Positions 54,292-64,000 of a stretch of DNA of 64,000 bases are shown here, in pieces; the first letter of the stretch is position 1, and every line of letters starts with the position of its first letter. The DNA is taken from assembly GCF_000182925.2 (NCBI RefSeq), contig NC_026503.1, positions 2,666,001 through 2,730,000 on the forward strand, read 5' to 3'. The position numbers and the translations under genes are program-made. The notes under the pieces were generated by a model, which had not been told where the DNA came from, did no database searches, and saw only the letters and a list, made by a program, of their open reading frames with translations. This stretch comes from Neurospora crassa OR74A (lineage: Eukaryota > Ascomycota > Sordariomycetes > Sordariales > Sordariaceae).

Positions 54292-54521
54292 GAAAGCTGT
54301 TCTTAAATTTGGAAATGGGAGGTACCTGGGAGGCGGGTGCTCGTGAAGAAGGGAGGTTTGGTGATTGAGGTATGTTGACTGGTGGTGATGAGAGAAAGAG
54401 CAAGAAAATACATCGGATGACCCATCGTTTGAAGTTGGTCCGGACGGAATGAAAGACGAAAGATGGGGGCGGGGCTGAAAAGGCCCGCCCCGAGCCTCCA
54501 TCCATCATTGGGATGACCTAG

Positions 54522-54545
54522 CCCCCCCCCCCCCCCCCCCCCCCC
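54522..54545. repeat. Poly(C) tract, C24
   Basis: Twenty-four consecutive C lie about 230 bp right of the T32 tract. Confidence 0.9.
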
Positions 54546-56460
54546 AAACGACGAGCCGACCCAGTTAGGCTGCCCTAACAGGGTGGTACTGTGTAAAAGG
54601 CCTCTGGCTTAAATGTTTGGTGGATCCATCAAGGATTGTAGCTCCAGCCCAAACACAAGTGCAACCTTGAAGCTAAGAGCTTAAACCTTATCTGGGTCAA
54701 CGATGAAATGTGTGACATCACCCAAAAGCAAGCCGACATGGTGGCATCACTAGTGCGAAGAGCCGCCATGTATGTAATCGGGGAGCTCATCGTTTACCGG
54801 TTTTCCCTCTCCCGCCCGATAGATTTTCAATCTGGGGGTTGGAGGGAGAATGGAGGGATGAGTGGCCGGAGTCGTCGCGGCCGGAGGGGGGGTCCGTTCG
54901 CGTTCTCGCCGTGTCGCCAATGTCCCCCATCCCGTCTCCAAACAACCTACAGTTCCAGCCTTTCTTGGGGTTGCTTTCTGGCACCATGATAACCAATGGA
55001 TCTCCGAAGCCAAGATGCATTGATGTTCCCACATCAGGTTTCGAGCATGCATCCAAGGAACCTACGTAGAAAGGTACATTGCAGTGGGGACGGAGGCAGA
55101 AGCAGAAGCAGGTCCAAAAGGCTGCGGCTGCATCTTCTTTCGCAGTCGGGACTAGCGTGACATCCACCACCACTTTGGCGCCGACTTTCTTACCTGTACA
55201 GTACTATCATGTCCCAGCCTTCTGGGATTTAGACAATGGAAAATGCGTTCGTCAAAGGATCATGGACAAACGAACAACGGGAAAGGAGATCGTCACAGAA
55301 GGCTCAGTCCACACGGTCGGGGGACGTGAAACTGGCAATCTGCAGGAAGGCTGGACGGGCTCGAACATTCAGTTGCAGTGCGTCGACATGTCCCCGGCAT
55401 GCCGTCGAAACCAACCTCAGCTGCAGCAGGTTCCAATATGCAGTGTCGGGTGTTATGCACCTTGAGAGATGCTGCAGAATGGACACCTACGCAGCCCTCC
55501 TCCAAGATTGGTCGGCCGGCTTTTAGCTGGCAGTCTGTCTCGGTAGTCGGGACGCTTGACTGGCCTCGCTGGACACTGGCATCCACCCCACGGCGGAGAA
55601 GCGAGAGAGAGACACCCGGACACCATGCCCAGCGGCGCTGCGGCGCTTCCTAGAGCAGGAATTCCGTACTCTTGGCAAGTAGGAATTGGATCTTGACGCC
55701 TCGATTTCCATCCACCCCTTTGCCTGTCCTGGAAGACATGGCAGCATGGTTCCCAGATACGGCACAGCACCAGGGGAGATCCTGGACATCCTCAACGCCA
55801 TGTCACCACACGTCCCATCCCCTCCTACCCAACCTCTACCTAGCTGGCCCGCTCTCCCGGAGACAATAGAACTTCCAATACCTATGAGACGACAAGCCAC
55901 CGTCACGTTTTGCTTCGATTCGTGGCCTATCGATTGCCTCTGTCTGATGGTGAAGACCCGACATGGAGAAGCCGCCGAAAAGGTCGACCTCGACGTTGTG
56001 CCTCTTCTCCAGGATATATAGCTCTTCTTATACGTGCCTCACCAGGACTCTCCTTCAAAGAGCCTTACAAGACGGGGAAAAAAAAAGTCGTGTTCCTGAC
56101 GGTACCCATGTCATTACATGTTATCTAAAACCGGTATACCTCTGCCTTCACTATGATCTCGATTCAGGTTTTTATCGTTTGATCGGCCCCGTGTAACCCC
56201 CCTCCGGTATCTCCCAGGCCAGTATCCTCCATCTGCTTGCGGTTATCCGGTTCTGGTGTTTTTTTCCCACAGTACTATATCTGGTCTTGTTCTTGCCCAT
56301 TGTTGCTTTGCTTGGCTATCATCCACTGATAAATCAATCAGTCATGCCATTGGGTCGGATGGGATAGACTACTACCTATGGGTGTCCACAGGCTACATTA
56401 CTACTCACTTGTCAAAGACTCGAGCCGTCTCGGTGCAGTGCCGTCGACGGAGGCAGCGAA

Positions 56461-59400
56461 ATGAGGATTTCCATCTCGGTTAACGTGAGGCACTTGCTGT
56501 GCCTCTACCTCTTCTTCACTCTCACATCAGGATGGTTGAGCAGACCGGAGAGAAGACAACGGTCAGGGATATCGACTACATTCTCCCCAACTCAGGTCCC
56601 TACCATTACAATCGAAAACACCATACGTACGCCGGCATCAACATCAGTGGTGCAAAGTTCATCCAAGGGTTCTATACGCGTTACTGTATCTACCTCTGTA
56701 CCTACGACGACGAACCCTACTGTCTCTACTGCTACCGGGACTACCAATGGTTCTTCCGTTTTTGAAGGTATGTACCTGATTAAGTAGGTGTTCTAGGTGT
56801 CAGACAAGGCAGTAGCTTACCAACTTTCAGTTACAATACCCAAAGGTCAACTTCCCATCCAGCCACGGATCACTCCTGGCTGGGCAGTTTCCGGCGCCAT
56901 ACTCATCCTAACAGGTATCGTCTGCGGTATGGTCGGCACCAAGAAAAAATGGCTCCACACATTCCTTACCACCGGCTTCCTCGTCAGCCTAGGAACCACT
57001 GTTTTGATTCTCTACGTGACTGATCCGCCAGTCAGTGACGCAGTCCAAGGAGCCTATGTCGTGGCTGCGGTCTGTACTGGCCTGATCGTTGGCGGCCTAG
57101 CCATCATATTCCAGGACTTGGCCCAAAGTTCAGCCTGCCTGCTCGCTGGCTTTTGCTTCAGTATGTGGTTGCTTACTCTTGGGCCCGGAGGTCTAATTCA
57201 CCACAAGGGCGGTAAAGTGGCGTTCATTGTTCTGTTATCCTTGGCCTGGTTTTGTTCATACTTTACTCGATGGACGCGCACTTACAGCCTTATTGCCGCC
57301 ATCTCCTTTTCGGGTGCCACTGCTGCGGTTCTGGGGATCGATTGCTTCTCACGTGCCGGTTTGAAGGAATTTTGGGTATACATCTGGGACCTAAACGGGG
57401 ACATCTTTCCCCTCGGCACAGTCACGTATCCGTTAACCCGCGGTATTTGCGCCGAAATAGCAGCTATCATGGTTATCTTTGTTGCCTGGATTGTCTCGCA
57501 GCTTAAACCCTGGTGTTTGGGTAGGAATCGAGGAGAATCGAAACCCGCGGACCACGGAAGAAACCTGGAAGCAGAAAGAAATTTGGAAGCAGAAGACGAA
57601 AAGACGGCATGTCAGCTGGAAGAAGCGAGAGCTCGCGACCTCCGAGATTGGGAACGGAAGTATGGAGATGGAGAAGTCAGACAGCTGTCTTCAGCGGAAG
57701 ATTCGGATCTCGGTCATACGGACAGCGAAAATGGAATGCTGCGTCACAGTCAACGCATCATACCGGCAGCTACAACGTCCCGCTCCCGGTCAACCACAGG
57801 AATGGACTCGAATATCAGCAATCTTGGGTATGCAGCTGGAGCCATGACCCCTTTATCCCCGGCGCAGGCTACCGCGGCTGCGATGGCTTGCTTCCCAACT
57901 CGCAACCTTAACGGAGCTTCAGATGACACGGTCCCGAGTGAGTGCCCTACCGATGCTGGAAGTCCGACAAGTGACGAAGAGAATATGGATTTCAGGGTAA
58001 ATGATGGGCGAAAAGTGGTGTCATCGGTTATGCCGGCTTCCACACCACGCCCCCAATCTCCATCAGAGACATACACAAGCGCCGAGCCACTGCCTCTCGA
58101 GCAGATAGAGAGACAAGATGGCATTGATGAGCTACATGTCCCCTTTGAGAACGATGGGGGAAGTTGGCTTGGACAAACAGAACAGCACCGGTCTACCATG
58201 GTGATCAGAAGACTTTCGAACGGCTCGGCTGAGGCTTTTCGAAACCTGTCACCAAAACCTGTACATCGCGGAGCTGAAGGAAATCAACAGACAGGTGATA
58301 GTCGTGAAGGAGGGCTTGCGGCGATTTGGAGGATACGAAACGACACGGATTCTGTCGCGGTAAACTTGGATGATTTGGGTTCTGTCAGCAATGATGAAAG
58401 CATTGAGGACGACAAGATGGACAAGGATAAGGTTTCTAGCATTGAGACCCAAAGCACTGAAGACACAAGCAAACAGACCGAAGCGTCTGTCAAACCAACC
58501 GAGGAAATGGCAGACAAGCTATTGTCTGAGGGTCACAGTAATCAGCCAGATCACTCACAAGCCCACCAAGGATCAGACATTCCATCAACAAGCAGAGGAT
58601 ATGGCCTAATGTTCGATGAGCCATACGAGTTCCAGGGAGAAAAGGAAAAGCCTCAACCGAGTCCAGTGGATGTACCTGCGCTCATGGGAGGGTCAGAGAT
58701 GAGATTGAGTGGGTCGCCAAAGTCGGATGAATCCTCAGGCAGCAGCCTCCTTAAGGAAAATCATGCACAGGAACTTTCACCGGTTGCTTTGTACCACCGG
58801 ACAAAAGAATGGGCTAAGCACTTGGATGCTGCAGATATCCCTGAGGAGCCGGCGGCGCCTCAACCTATCGACGGTTCGAAGGAGACGAATTCGAATCTCC
58901 CAACCGAAAATCCAGTACCCGTGGATCTCAGCGGTCTCCAACAGACAGCAACGAATGCTAGCTTACCTCGAGCGATCCCCAGAACAACGAGCTTGGTAAC
59001 AGACTACCTTGCTCGACAACGGGCTATGCATCGGAGCAGCTCCGGGCCTGTGTTGCAAAGATATCCGGAGGACACATATCATGCTTCAGACTCTACACCA
59101 GAGCCGGGACGCGTGGCAACAACTAGGGCCTTTCCTTACCGGTCTGCTTCCGAATCCTTCAAAGGACTAACATCAAGACTGTGCACCGAAACAATCGCTG
59201 AGGAGGGGGGTGCTCAAAGCCATCAACTTGCTTCACGACAGCTATCGGGCCGTAAGCACCAAATATCACGCTCTGTTTCTCTGGGAGTATCAGCGGTTCC
59301 CTCTGCGGTTGGCTCATGTGGTCTTGCTCAAACCCCACGAGCATCTCAACACCAGACACCATCGACATTGATGGATACACGCAAGGCAGTTCTACGCAGC

Positions 59401-60114
59401 AAGTCCCAGGGACATTCTTTCAACGCCCCGGCAGTGGAGGTCCTCCATGACAGAGCTCCTGCCGTGAAACTGCACTTGGTGCAGGATGGCAGTGACAGTC
59501 CTCCGATCGATATCGACAATATCCCCCTATCTCAACGTCGCAAAATCATTCGAGAGAGCAGCTTAACATCTGAATCCAAGAACAGACGATCACGAGATAG
59601 GTTCCAAGATCCGACAAACCCGAAATCAAGCCCGAAGCTTAATAACCTATCCTTGGGTCCTTCGACTCCCGATGCCGTCCGCGAAGCGAAACTCGCCAAC
59701 TTCCGCGACAGTGTCGCCGCTGACTTGCGGGCCTCGTTGAGTCGCAACGCATCGAATAGCAATAACAACACCACTGCAAGAATAACCTCATCAACATCAC
59801 CACTACAACCACCAGCCACCGTCTACGATCCTTATTCCGTTGGTCATCAATCCAGCGTCATCACGCAAACACAGACACAAGAACAAATTCACTCGGGACT
59901 AGGCCGGAGGACATCAACGCAACGAAACACCTACGGGTATGGACAACAACCACCGCAGCAGCAACAGGATCCAACATCAACAGGGGTAGCAGTAGAGACA
60001 CTGGAAAGACGCAGTAGCGGACAGACACAGTTACAAGTAGCACGAGCGCATCGAGCGCATCGAGCGCATAGGAACGCGATGAGGAGGTTGCAGGCTAGTA
60101 CTAAGACGGAATGA
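56461..60114 (+). CDS. TM7S3/TMEM198-type seven-TM protein with long cytosolic tail
   Basis: The exons are 56461-56767 and 56831-60114, giving 1196 residues. A signal peptide (about 1-24, LLCLYLFFTLTSGW) leads a Ser/Thr/Val-rich, probably O-glycosylated ectodomain of about 90 residues. Seven hydrophobic segments then fit the TM7S3/TM198 fold, from VSGAILILTGIVCGMVG through AVQGAYVVAAVCTGLIVGG to ICAEIAAIMVIFVAWIVSQL (about 120-350). The remaining 840 residues are charged and disordered, with a coiled-coil-like LEAERNLEAEDEKTACQLEE start and many Ser/Thr-Pro sites. The tail ends in a Gln-rich segment with three ARAH-type repeats from a 9-nt unit near 60047. No catalytic motif is seen. In animals TMEM198 affects Wnt signalling by receptor phosphorylation, which cannot be carried over here. 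Confidence 0.85.
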
Positions 60115-60859
60115 TTATGTTTGGTTTACTAATGCTGGCCGTACAGGGGGTAATGATAACGAGGAGTGTCCGGTGCTCAGAAAAGAGGGGGGGGGGGCTG
60201 AAATCGAACGACATGCAAAACATCTGGGGAAGAAAAATAAACAGGATAACAAGACGTTACAAAACTGTGGTTTTCAGCAGATCTACTTCGTTCGTGTATA
60301 TACTTATTATTATTGCCCTTGGGAAAATGTGGAAAAGGAGGAGGGCTTAGTTTGGTGACTTGATCGGAAGTCGGAGTTCGGGGGAAGGAAGTTCAGGACA
60401 TGCGGCATGCATGGTCATCTTTAAAAATGGTTGTTGGCGCTCGAAACGATATTTTATTCATCCGTGGCAAAATTAAACCGCTCTCGATATGTTTGGCGTC
60501 TTTGCTTACACCTGCTAACTGTCCGTCGAGACCATACGGCCTAACTGATGTGAATAGATTGAAAGCACTCCACTTCCAACATAAAGTGGTACCTAATATA
60601 TCGCCGCTCTAAAGAAGGCTGTTATTGTGCACCATTACATATGATTGCGACTACTAACTAGTTTGTGCACAAACGGGTTTTTAATTGTCAACACCAAAGT
60701 TCTAACAGAATTGTCGATTTTTGTCCGCATTATCTCTTTTGACCTCGGTCGGTTGCATGACGCCTAGCAGTGGATGACTAATCATGGAGCCGTTTCATGC
60801 ATGATTTCACGCCGGCAATTTTAGGGATTGATCTAACGTTTTATCAATAACTGGGAATT

Positions 60860-60931
60860 GGACCGGTAGCTCAGGGGTAGAGCGTTCGGCTGCAGTCCGA
60901 ACGGTCACGCGTTCAAATCGCGTTCAGTCCT
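60860..60931 (+). tRNA. tRNA-Cys (GCA), acceptor-stem mismatch
   Basis: This is an intronless 72-nt cloverleaf. The acceptor arm is GGACCGG against TCAGTCC, the D arm GCTC/GAGC, the anticodon arm TTCGG-CTGCAGT-CCGAA (GCA), and the T arm ACGCG-TTCAAAT-CGCGT. The discriminator is T, as in tRNA-Cys. All stems pair except position 5 (C) against 68 (A), and 7-66 is a G-T wobble. It is followed by T10 at 60950-60959. Confidence 0.93.
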
Positions 60932-60949
60932 CAATCCTCCCAGTTGCTA

Positions 60950-60959
60950 TTTTTTTTTT
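60950..60959 (+). terminator. RNA polymerase III T-run after tRNA-Cys
   Basis: Ten T lie 18 nt downstream of the tRNA 3' end, a standard Pol III stop. Confidence 0.8.
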
Positions 60960-61509
60960 CCGTTACTTTACGTTCGGGCAGCTCCTTCACTTTAAATCGC
61001 CTTCGTATTCTGCCTCGTTCTCTTCTTTTGCCTCAGGATCATTTTTGTTAGTCTGAGTAAGTAGAAGGAGAAGACCCAGATACCGATGGTAGTAAATAGA
61101 TACAAACGGATAGTATGCGCCTGAACTTCCAATTATGTGTCAATAGAAATGAGTTTAACATCCAGATGCATGCTCTTTGCTCGTAGCATCAGACATATTT
61201 TAGAGCATTAGCAAAGAAGTCCAGTCGAGGTTCTACCAACTACACAACATGACGTTTTTTTTTTAGACAGTTGTGCAGAACATATCAGGTTCAGAAAATC
61301 GACTGACATTATCTTTTTCGTCGCGAATGCCATCCAAGTCATAACATCGTTACAGCCAAACACCATAACCGCTCCGGGGTTTGGGTGCCGAAACCCCCCC
61401 CCCCCAAACAATGCGCCCGATAGTATATACAAGAACCCGCCCAAAAAACTCCTGCCTCGCCAGAATACAAGTCTGCGACAGGAGATTTGTTCAAATTTCC
61501 CTTCGTCGC

Positions 61510-63406
61510 TTAGTTAGGAATGGTTCCCGTCTTAGCCCACACCCGAAGTTCGTTCTTCTTGATCTTGCCCGTGCTAGTCTTGGGCAACTCCTTGACAATT
61601 TCAACCTCCCTCGGCACCATGAACTTGCTGATGCTGCTGTTGTGCTTGGCCCAGTCGATGACGTCCTGGCCTGTCAAGCTGGTCTCGCGACCTTCCTTCA
61701 GGGTGATGTAGGCCTTGGGCCGCTCGCCCCAGTGGGAGTCGGGAACGGCAACGACGCCGGCCTCGAGAATGTCGGGGTGCTCAGCGAGCATGGACTCAAG
61801 AGCTACGGAGGAGATGTTCTCGCCGCCTATTGACTAAAAGATTAGTTCCAAAATTTTTTCCCTCTTATTTCTTTTTTTCTCTTTTTCTTTCTTATGAGAA
61901 GACGGGGTAAGAAAAGGGGTTAGAAAACTAGGTTACTTACCAGAGATGATAATATCCTTTGCGCGATCCTGAATATGGATACTTCCATCGGGATGCCAAA
62001 CGGCCAAGTCGCCCGTGTGTAGCATGCCACCTGCAAACAGCTTTCTCGTCGCTTCGGGGTCCTTGTAGTAGCCTTTGCAGCAGATGTTGCCAGTGAAAAT
62101 AATCTCACCAACCTCCTGGCCGTTTTTCTCCACGTCAATCAACACTCCCTCGGGCTGGTCGGGCTTGATGATGCGAGCTGGCAAGCTGGTGATAAAGCCA
62201 TGTCCCTGGCGGGCCATCTTGGCGTACTTGTCATGAGGAGGAAGGTTATCCCACGAAGGAAGGATATAACCCCTCGTAATTGGGCCATAGGTCTCGGTAA
62301 GGCCATACACATGCACAGGGAAGAGGTTCAGACTTGTCATCTGCTCGAACAGATGGGGAGTCGGGGGCGAGGCGGCGACAGTAACACGAACGGGCTTGGG
62401 AAGAGCCTCGGCCTCCTTGGCAGCGCAAAGGAGGGTGTTAACAGTGGGCGCGGCGCAAAAGTGTGTCACGCCTTCCTCCTTCAGCAACTTCCAGATCAAG
62501 GGATAGTCAATCTTGCGTAGGCACACATGGGTCCCACGCACGGCGCAGACGGCCCAAGGAAAAGTCCAGCCCATAGCGTGGAACATGGGAAGTGTCCAGA
62601 GGTACTTGGAACGACCATCGGCAACGTTGAGTCCAGACTCGATGACATTGGCGAGCGTGGCAAGATAAGCACCGCGGTGGGTGTATACGCAGCCCTTGGG
62701 CTTGGAGGTGGTGCCAGAGGTGAAGGGGATGGCGATCATATCATCCTCATTGGCGACGGTCTGATTCTGTAGATCGGCCCAGCCCTTGCTGCCGGTGGCC
62801 TTATCGTGGTTGAGACCCTCCATTACCGCCTCATCAAAAGGGCCGCAAAGCGCACCTTCTGTGGCATCAGTGTCCTGTACATGGTGTCAGCAGTTTCTTC
62901 ATCTAGCTTACAATCGTCTCCCAAAAGCTACATACAACATCAATAATAACGGGGACACCAGGGTGCTCCTTCTTGTACGAGTTGAGAAGGTGGGCGTATT
63001 CGGCATCGGCGATAATGGAATCCACCTCTGCAAAGTCGAAAATGTAGGTAATATCCTCAGGCTTCAGGCGGATGTTGACAGGCACTATGACACCGCCAGC
63101 CGCTACGATACCATAAACAGACTCGAGGAAGGCCGGGGTGTTGGGAGCCAGGAGGCCAACGCGCTTGTAGCCATGCTTGCGTAGGTAGTAGGCAAGACCC
63201 CGAGCGCGATCGGCGAACTCGATGTAGGAACGCCTGAGTGTCTTGCCGTTGGCGGTGATGTGAAAGATGGCCTCGGCCTCAGGCTCAATGGCAGCCGCCC
63301 GCTCAAGGAAGACGGTGGGCGTTAGATTGTGGATGTGATGTGCTGGCTGTCCATGGGGAAGCAGGTGGTTCAGGACGCTCCTGAGTCTTGATGGCGCACC
63401 GGACAT
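61510..63406 (-). CDS. AMP-forming acyl-CoA synthetase with PTS2-like N terminus
   Basis: This ANL-superfamily ligase activates a carboxylic acid as acyl-AMP and then acyl-CoA. The exons are 63406-62936, 62874-61941 and 61826-61510, giving 573 residues. Core motifs are all present: FTSGTTSKPKG (A3), YGLTETYGP (A5), LHTGDLAVW (A7), DRAKDIIISG-GENIS (A8, split by the last intron) and PKTSTGKIKK with the catalytic Lys (A10). The short A3-to-A5 spacing and length suggest a medium- or short-chain enzyme like plant AAE-type ligases; the substrate is not decided by sequence here. Residues 7-15 (RLRSVLNHL) match the peroxisomal PTS2 consensus. The C terminus (TGTIPN) is not a PTS1. The start ATG is the first in the exon and is followed at once by the PTS2-like segment. 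Confidence 0.95.
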
Positions 63407-64000
63407 GGTTAAAGTTGTGTGTGATTGGCTGATGGGTGGTGAACAGAGGTGGGGTGTAGTAACTTGTCAAGTCGACGACGCTGGAATGTTCTTCGAGACA
63501 AATAAGTTGGGCGTGTGGTGTAATCTCAGGGCTGGAAACTAGACAGGCAGGACGACTGAAGATGATGGGTATAATATCAGGTATCGTGAACTCCACAAAA
63601 ACGAAACTAAACTGGACGATTGAAGAAAGCAAGCGGTTGTTCAACACACTAAGAGTAAGTCGGGAAGGACGGAAGTGACGGAAGTTAAAAAGACAGACAG
63701 AGAAGAAGAGCAACAACAAATCAGGAGGTGTCGATATGTATAAGACACACAAAGGACCAAGACAGATTTATAGTTTGCAAGGATCACAGGGCAGAGCCTC
63801 CTCACATCTGGAGAATGACGAGCAGGGGAATTCGGCAAACGGGGATAACGGTGTTGGGCCTTTCTGGATCTGGGCATTTCCAGCTGTCCGAACTCCATCA
63901 TATCCAAGATCCTCGGGCCAAGCCAGCCAATCCACGGGGCGGAGGCTATGACCAGCACCAGAGTGTTGGAGACGCACGCTCTTCTTGGTGGACGTTCCAA
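63407..64000. other. Upstream region of the acyl-CoA synthetase gene
   Basis: This is the presumed promoter and leader of the minus-strand ligase, reaching the window edge. The minus-strand leader is T/C-rich (many TCTTC and TTTC words). The frames here overlap on both strands and lack domains. Any gene to the right is outside the window. Confidence 0.55.

Larger units (their letters stand above)
53319..56460. other. Intergenic region of 3.1 kb with homopolymers
   Basis: This is the 3' region of the preceding gene and the promoter of the TM198-like gene. It holds a G-rich stretch near 54055, T32 at 54257-54288 and C24 at 54522-54545. The frames at 54787-55173 (-), 55079-55465 (+) and 55686-56021 (+) overlap frames on the other strand and lack domains. 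No gene was supported. Confidence 0.55.
60115..61509. other. Intergenic region containing tRNA-Cys
   Basis: This is the convergent 3' region of the TM198-like gene (+) and the acyl-CoA synthetase (-). It holds one tRNA gene and two guanine/cytosine homopolymers (G run near 60186, C12 at 61394-61405). No protein gene was recognised. Confidence 0.6.

Noticed and set aside
1-64000. Transposable elements, RIP-damaged repeats and clustered secondary-metabolite genes
   Set aside because: No reverse transcriptase, transposase, long terminal repeat, AT-rich relic or backbone-synthase domain was seen anywhere in the window.

Overview
This 64 kb window is euchromatic DNA from a filamentous ascomycete. 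A Sordariales fungus of the Neurospora/Sordaria type is the best guess. The evidence is the intron style (about 49-140 nt, GTRNGT donors, CTRAC branch points), the protein repertoire, long pyrimidine-rich leaders, many intergenic TACCTA/TAGGTA words and long homopolymer runs. I place it by pattern recognition only; no species assignment can be proven without a search. I see no transposon, CRISPR array, rRNA, virus-derived element or prokaryotic operon.

Layout, left to right. hapE (CCAAT-binding factor subunit, +) converges on sec15 (exocyst, -). A 2 kb divergent promoter region separates sec15 from a Mei2-type RNA-binding protein (+), which converges on an SLP1-like SUN-domain protein (-). 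An NRDE2/Nrl1 protein (-) lies upstream of SLP1 in the same orientation. After a 2.5 kb divergent region comes a CLC chloride/proton exchanger (+), converging on aspartyl aminopeptidase (-). Positions 27.4-36.4 kb form a 9 kb gene-poor stretch with only one weak 71-codon ORF, homopolymers and short repeats. Next come a polyglutamine Mediator-tail-like coactivator (+) and a Whi5/Nrm1-type repressor (+). An initiator tRNA-Met (-), an Erf4 palmitoyltransferase subunit (-) and a 147-aa orphan (-) follow. The right end has a fungal multipass membrane protein of unknown function (+), a TM7S3/TMEM198-type seven-TM protein with a very long tail (+), tRNA-Cys (+) and an acyl-CoA synthetase (-).

The genes are ordinary independently transcribed eukaryotic units, not a cluster. 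Several share broad themes: transcription control (HapE, Med15-like, Whi5-like), RNA fate (Mei2, NRDE2), and endomembrane traffic or protein sorting (Sec15, SLP1, CLC, Erf4). Exon structures were worked out by hand from splice consensus and reading-frame continuity, with no transcript data.

The observations most worth checking are these: an exact PTS2 nonapeptide at the N terminus of the acyl-CoA synthetase; a weak-then-strong start-codon pair that could give mitochondrial and cytosolic aspartyl aminopeptidase; four CCAAT boxes in front of the gene for a CCAAT-binding subunit; obligatory microexons in hapE (14 nt and 9 nt) and mei2 (18 nt); a C2H2-like finger in the Med15-like protein; and a C-A mismatch in the tRNA-Cys acceptor stem. 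I found no clear candidate for a wholly new multi-gene system.
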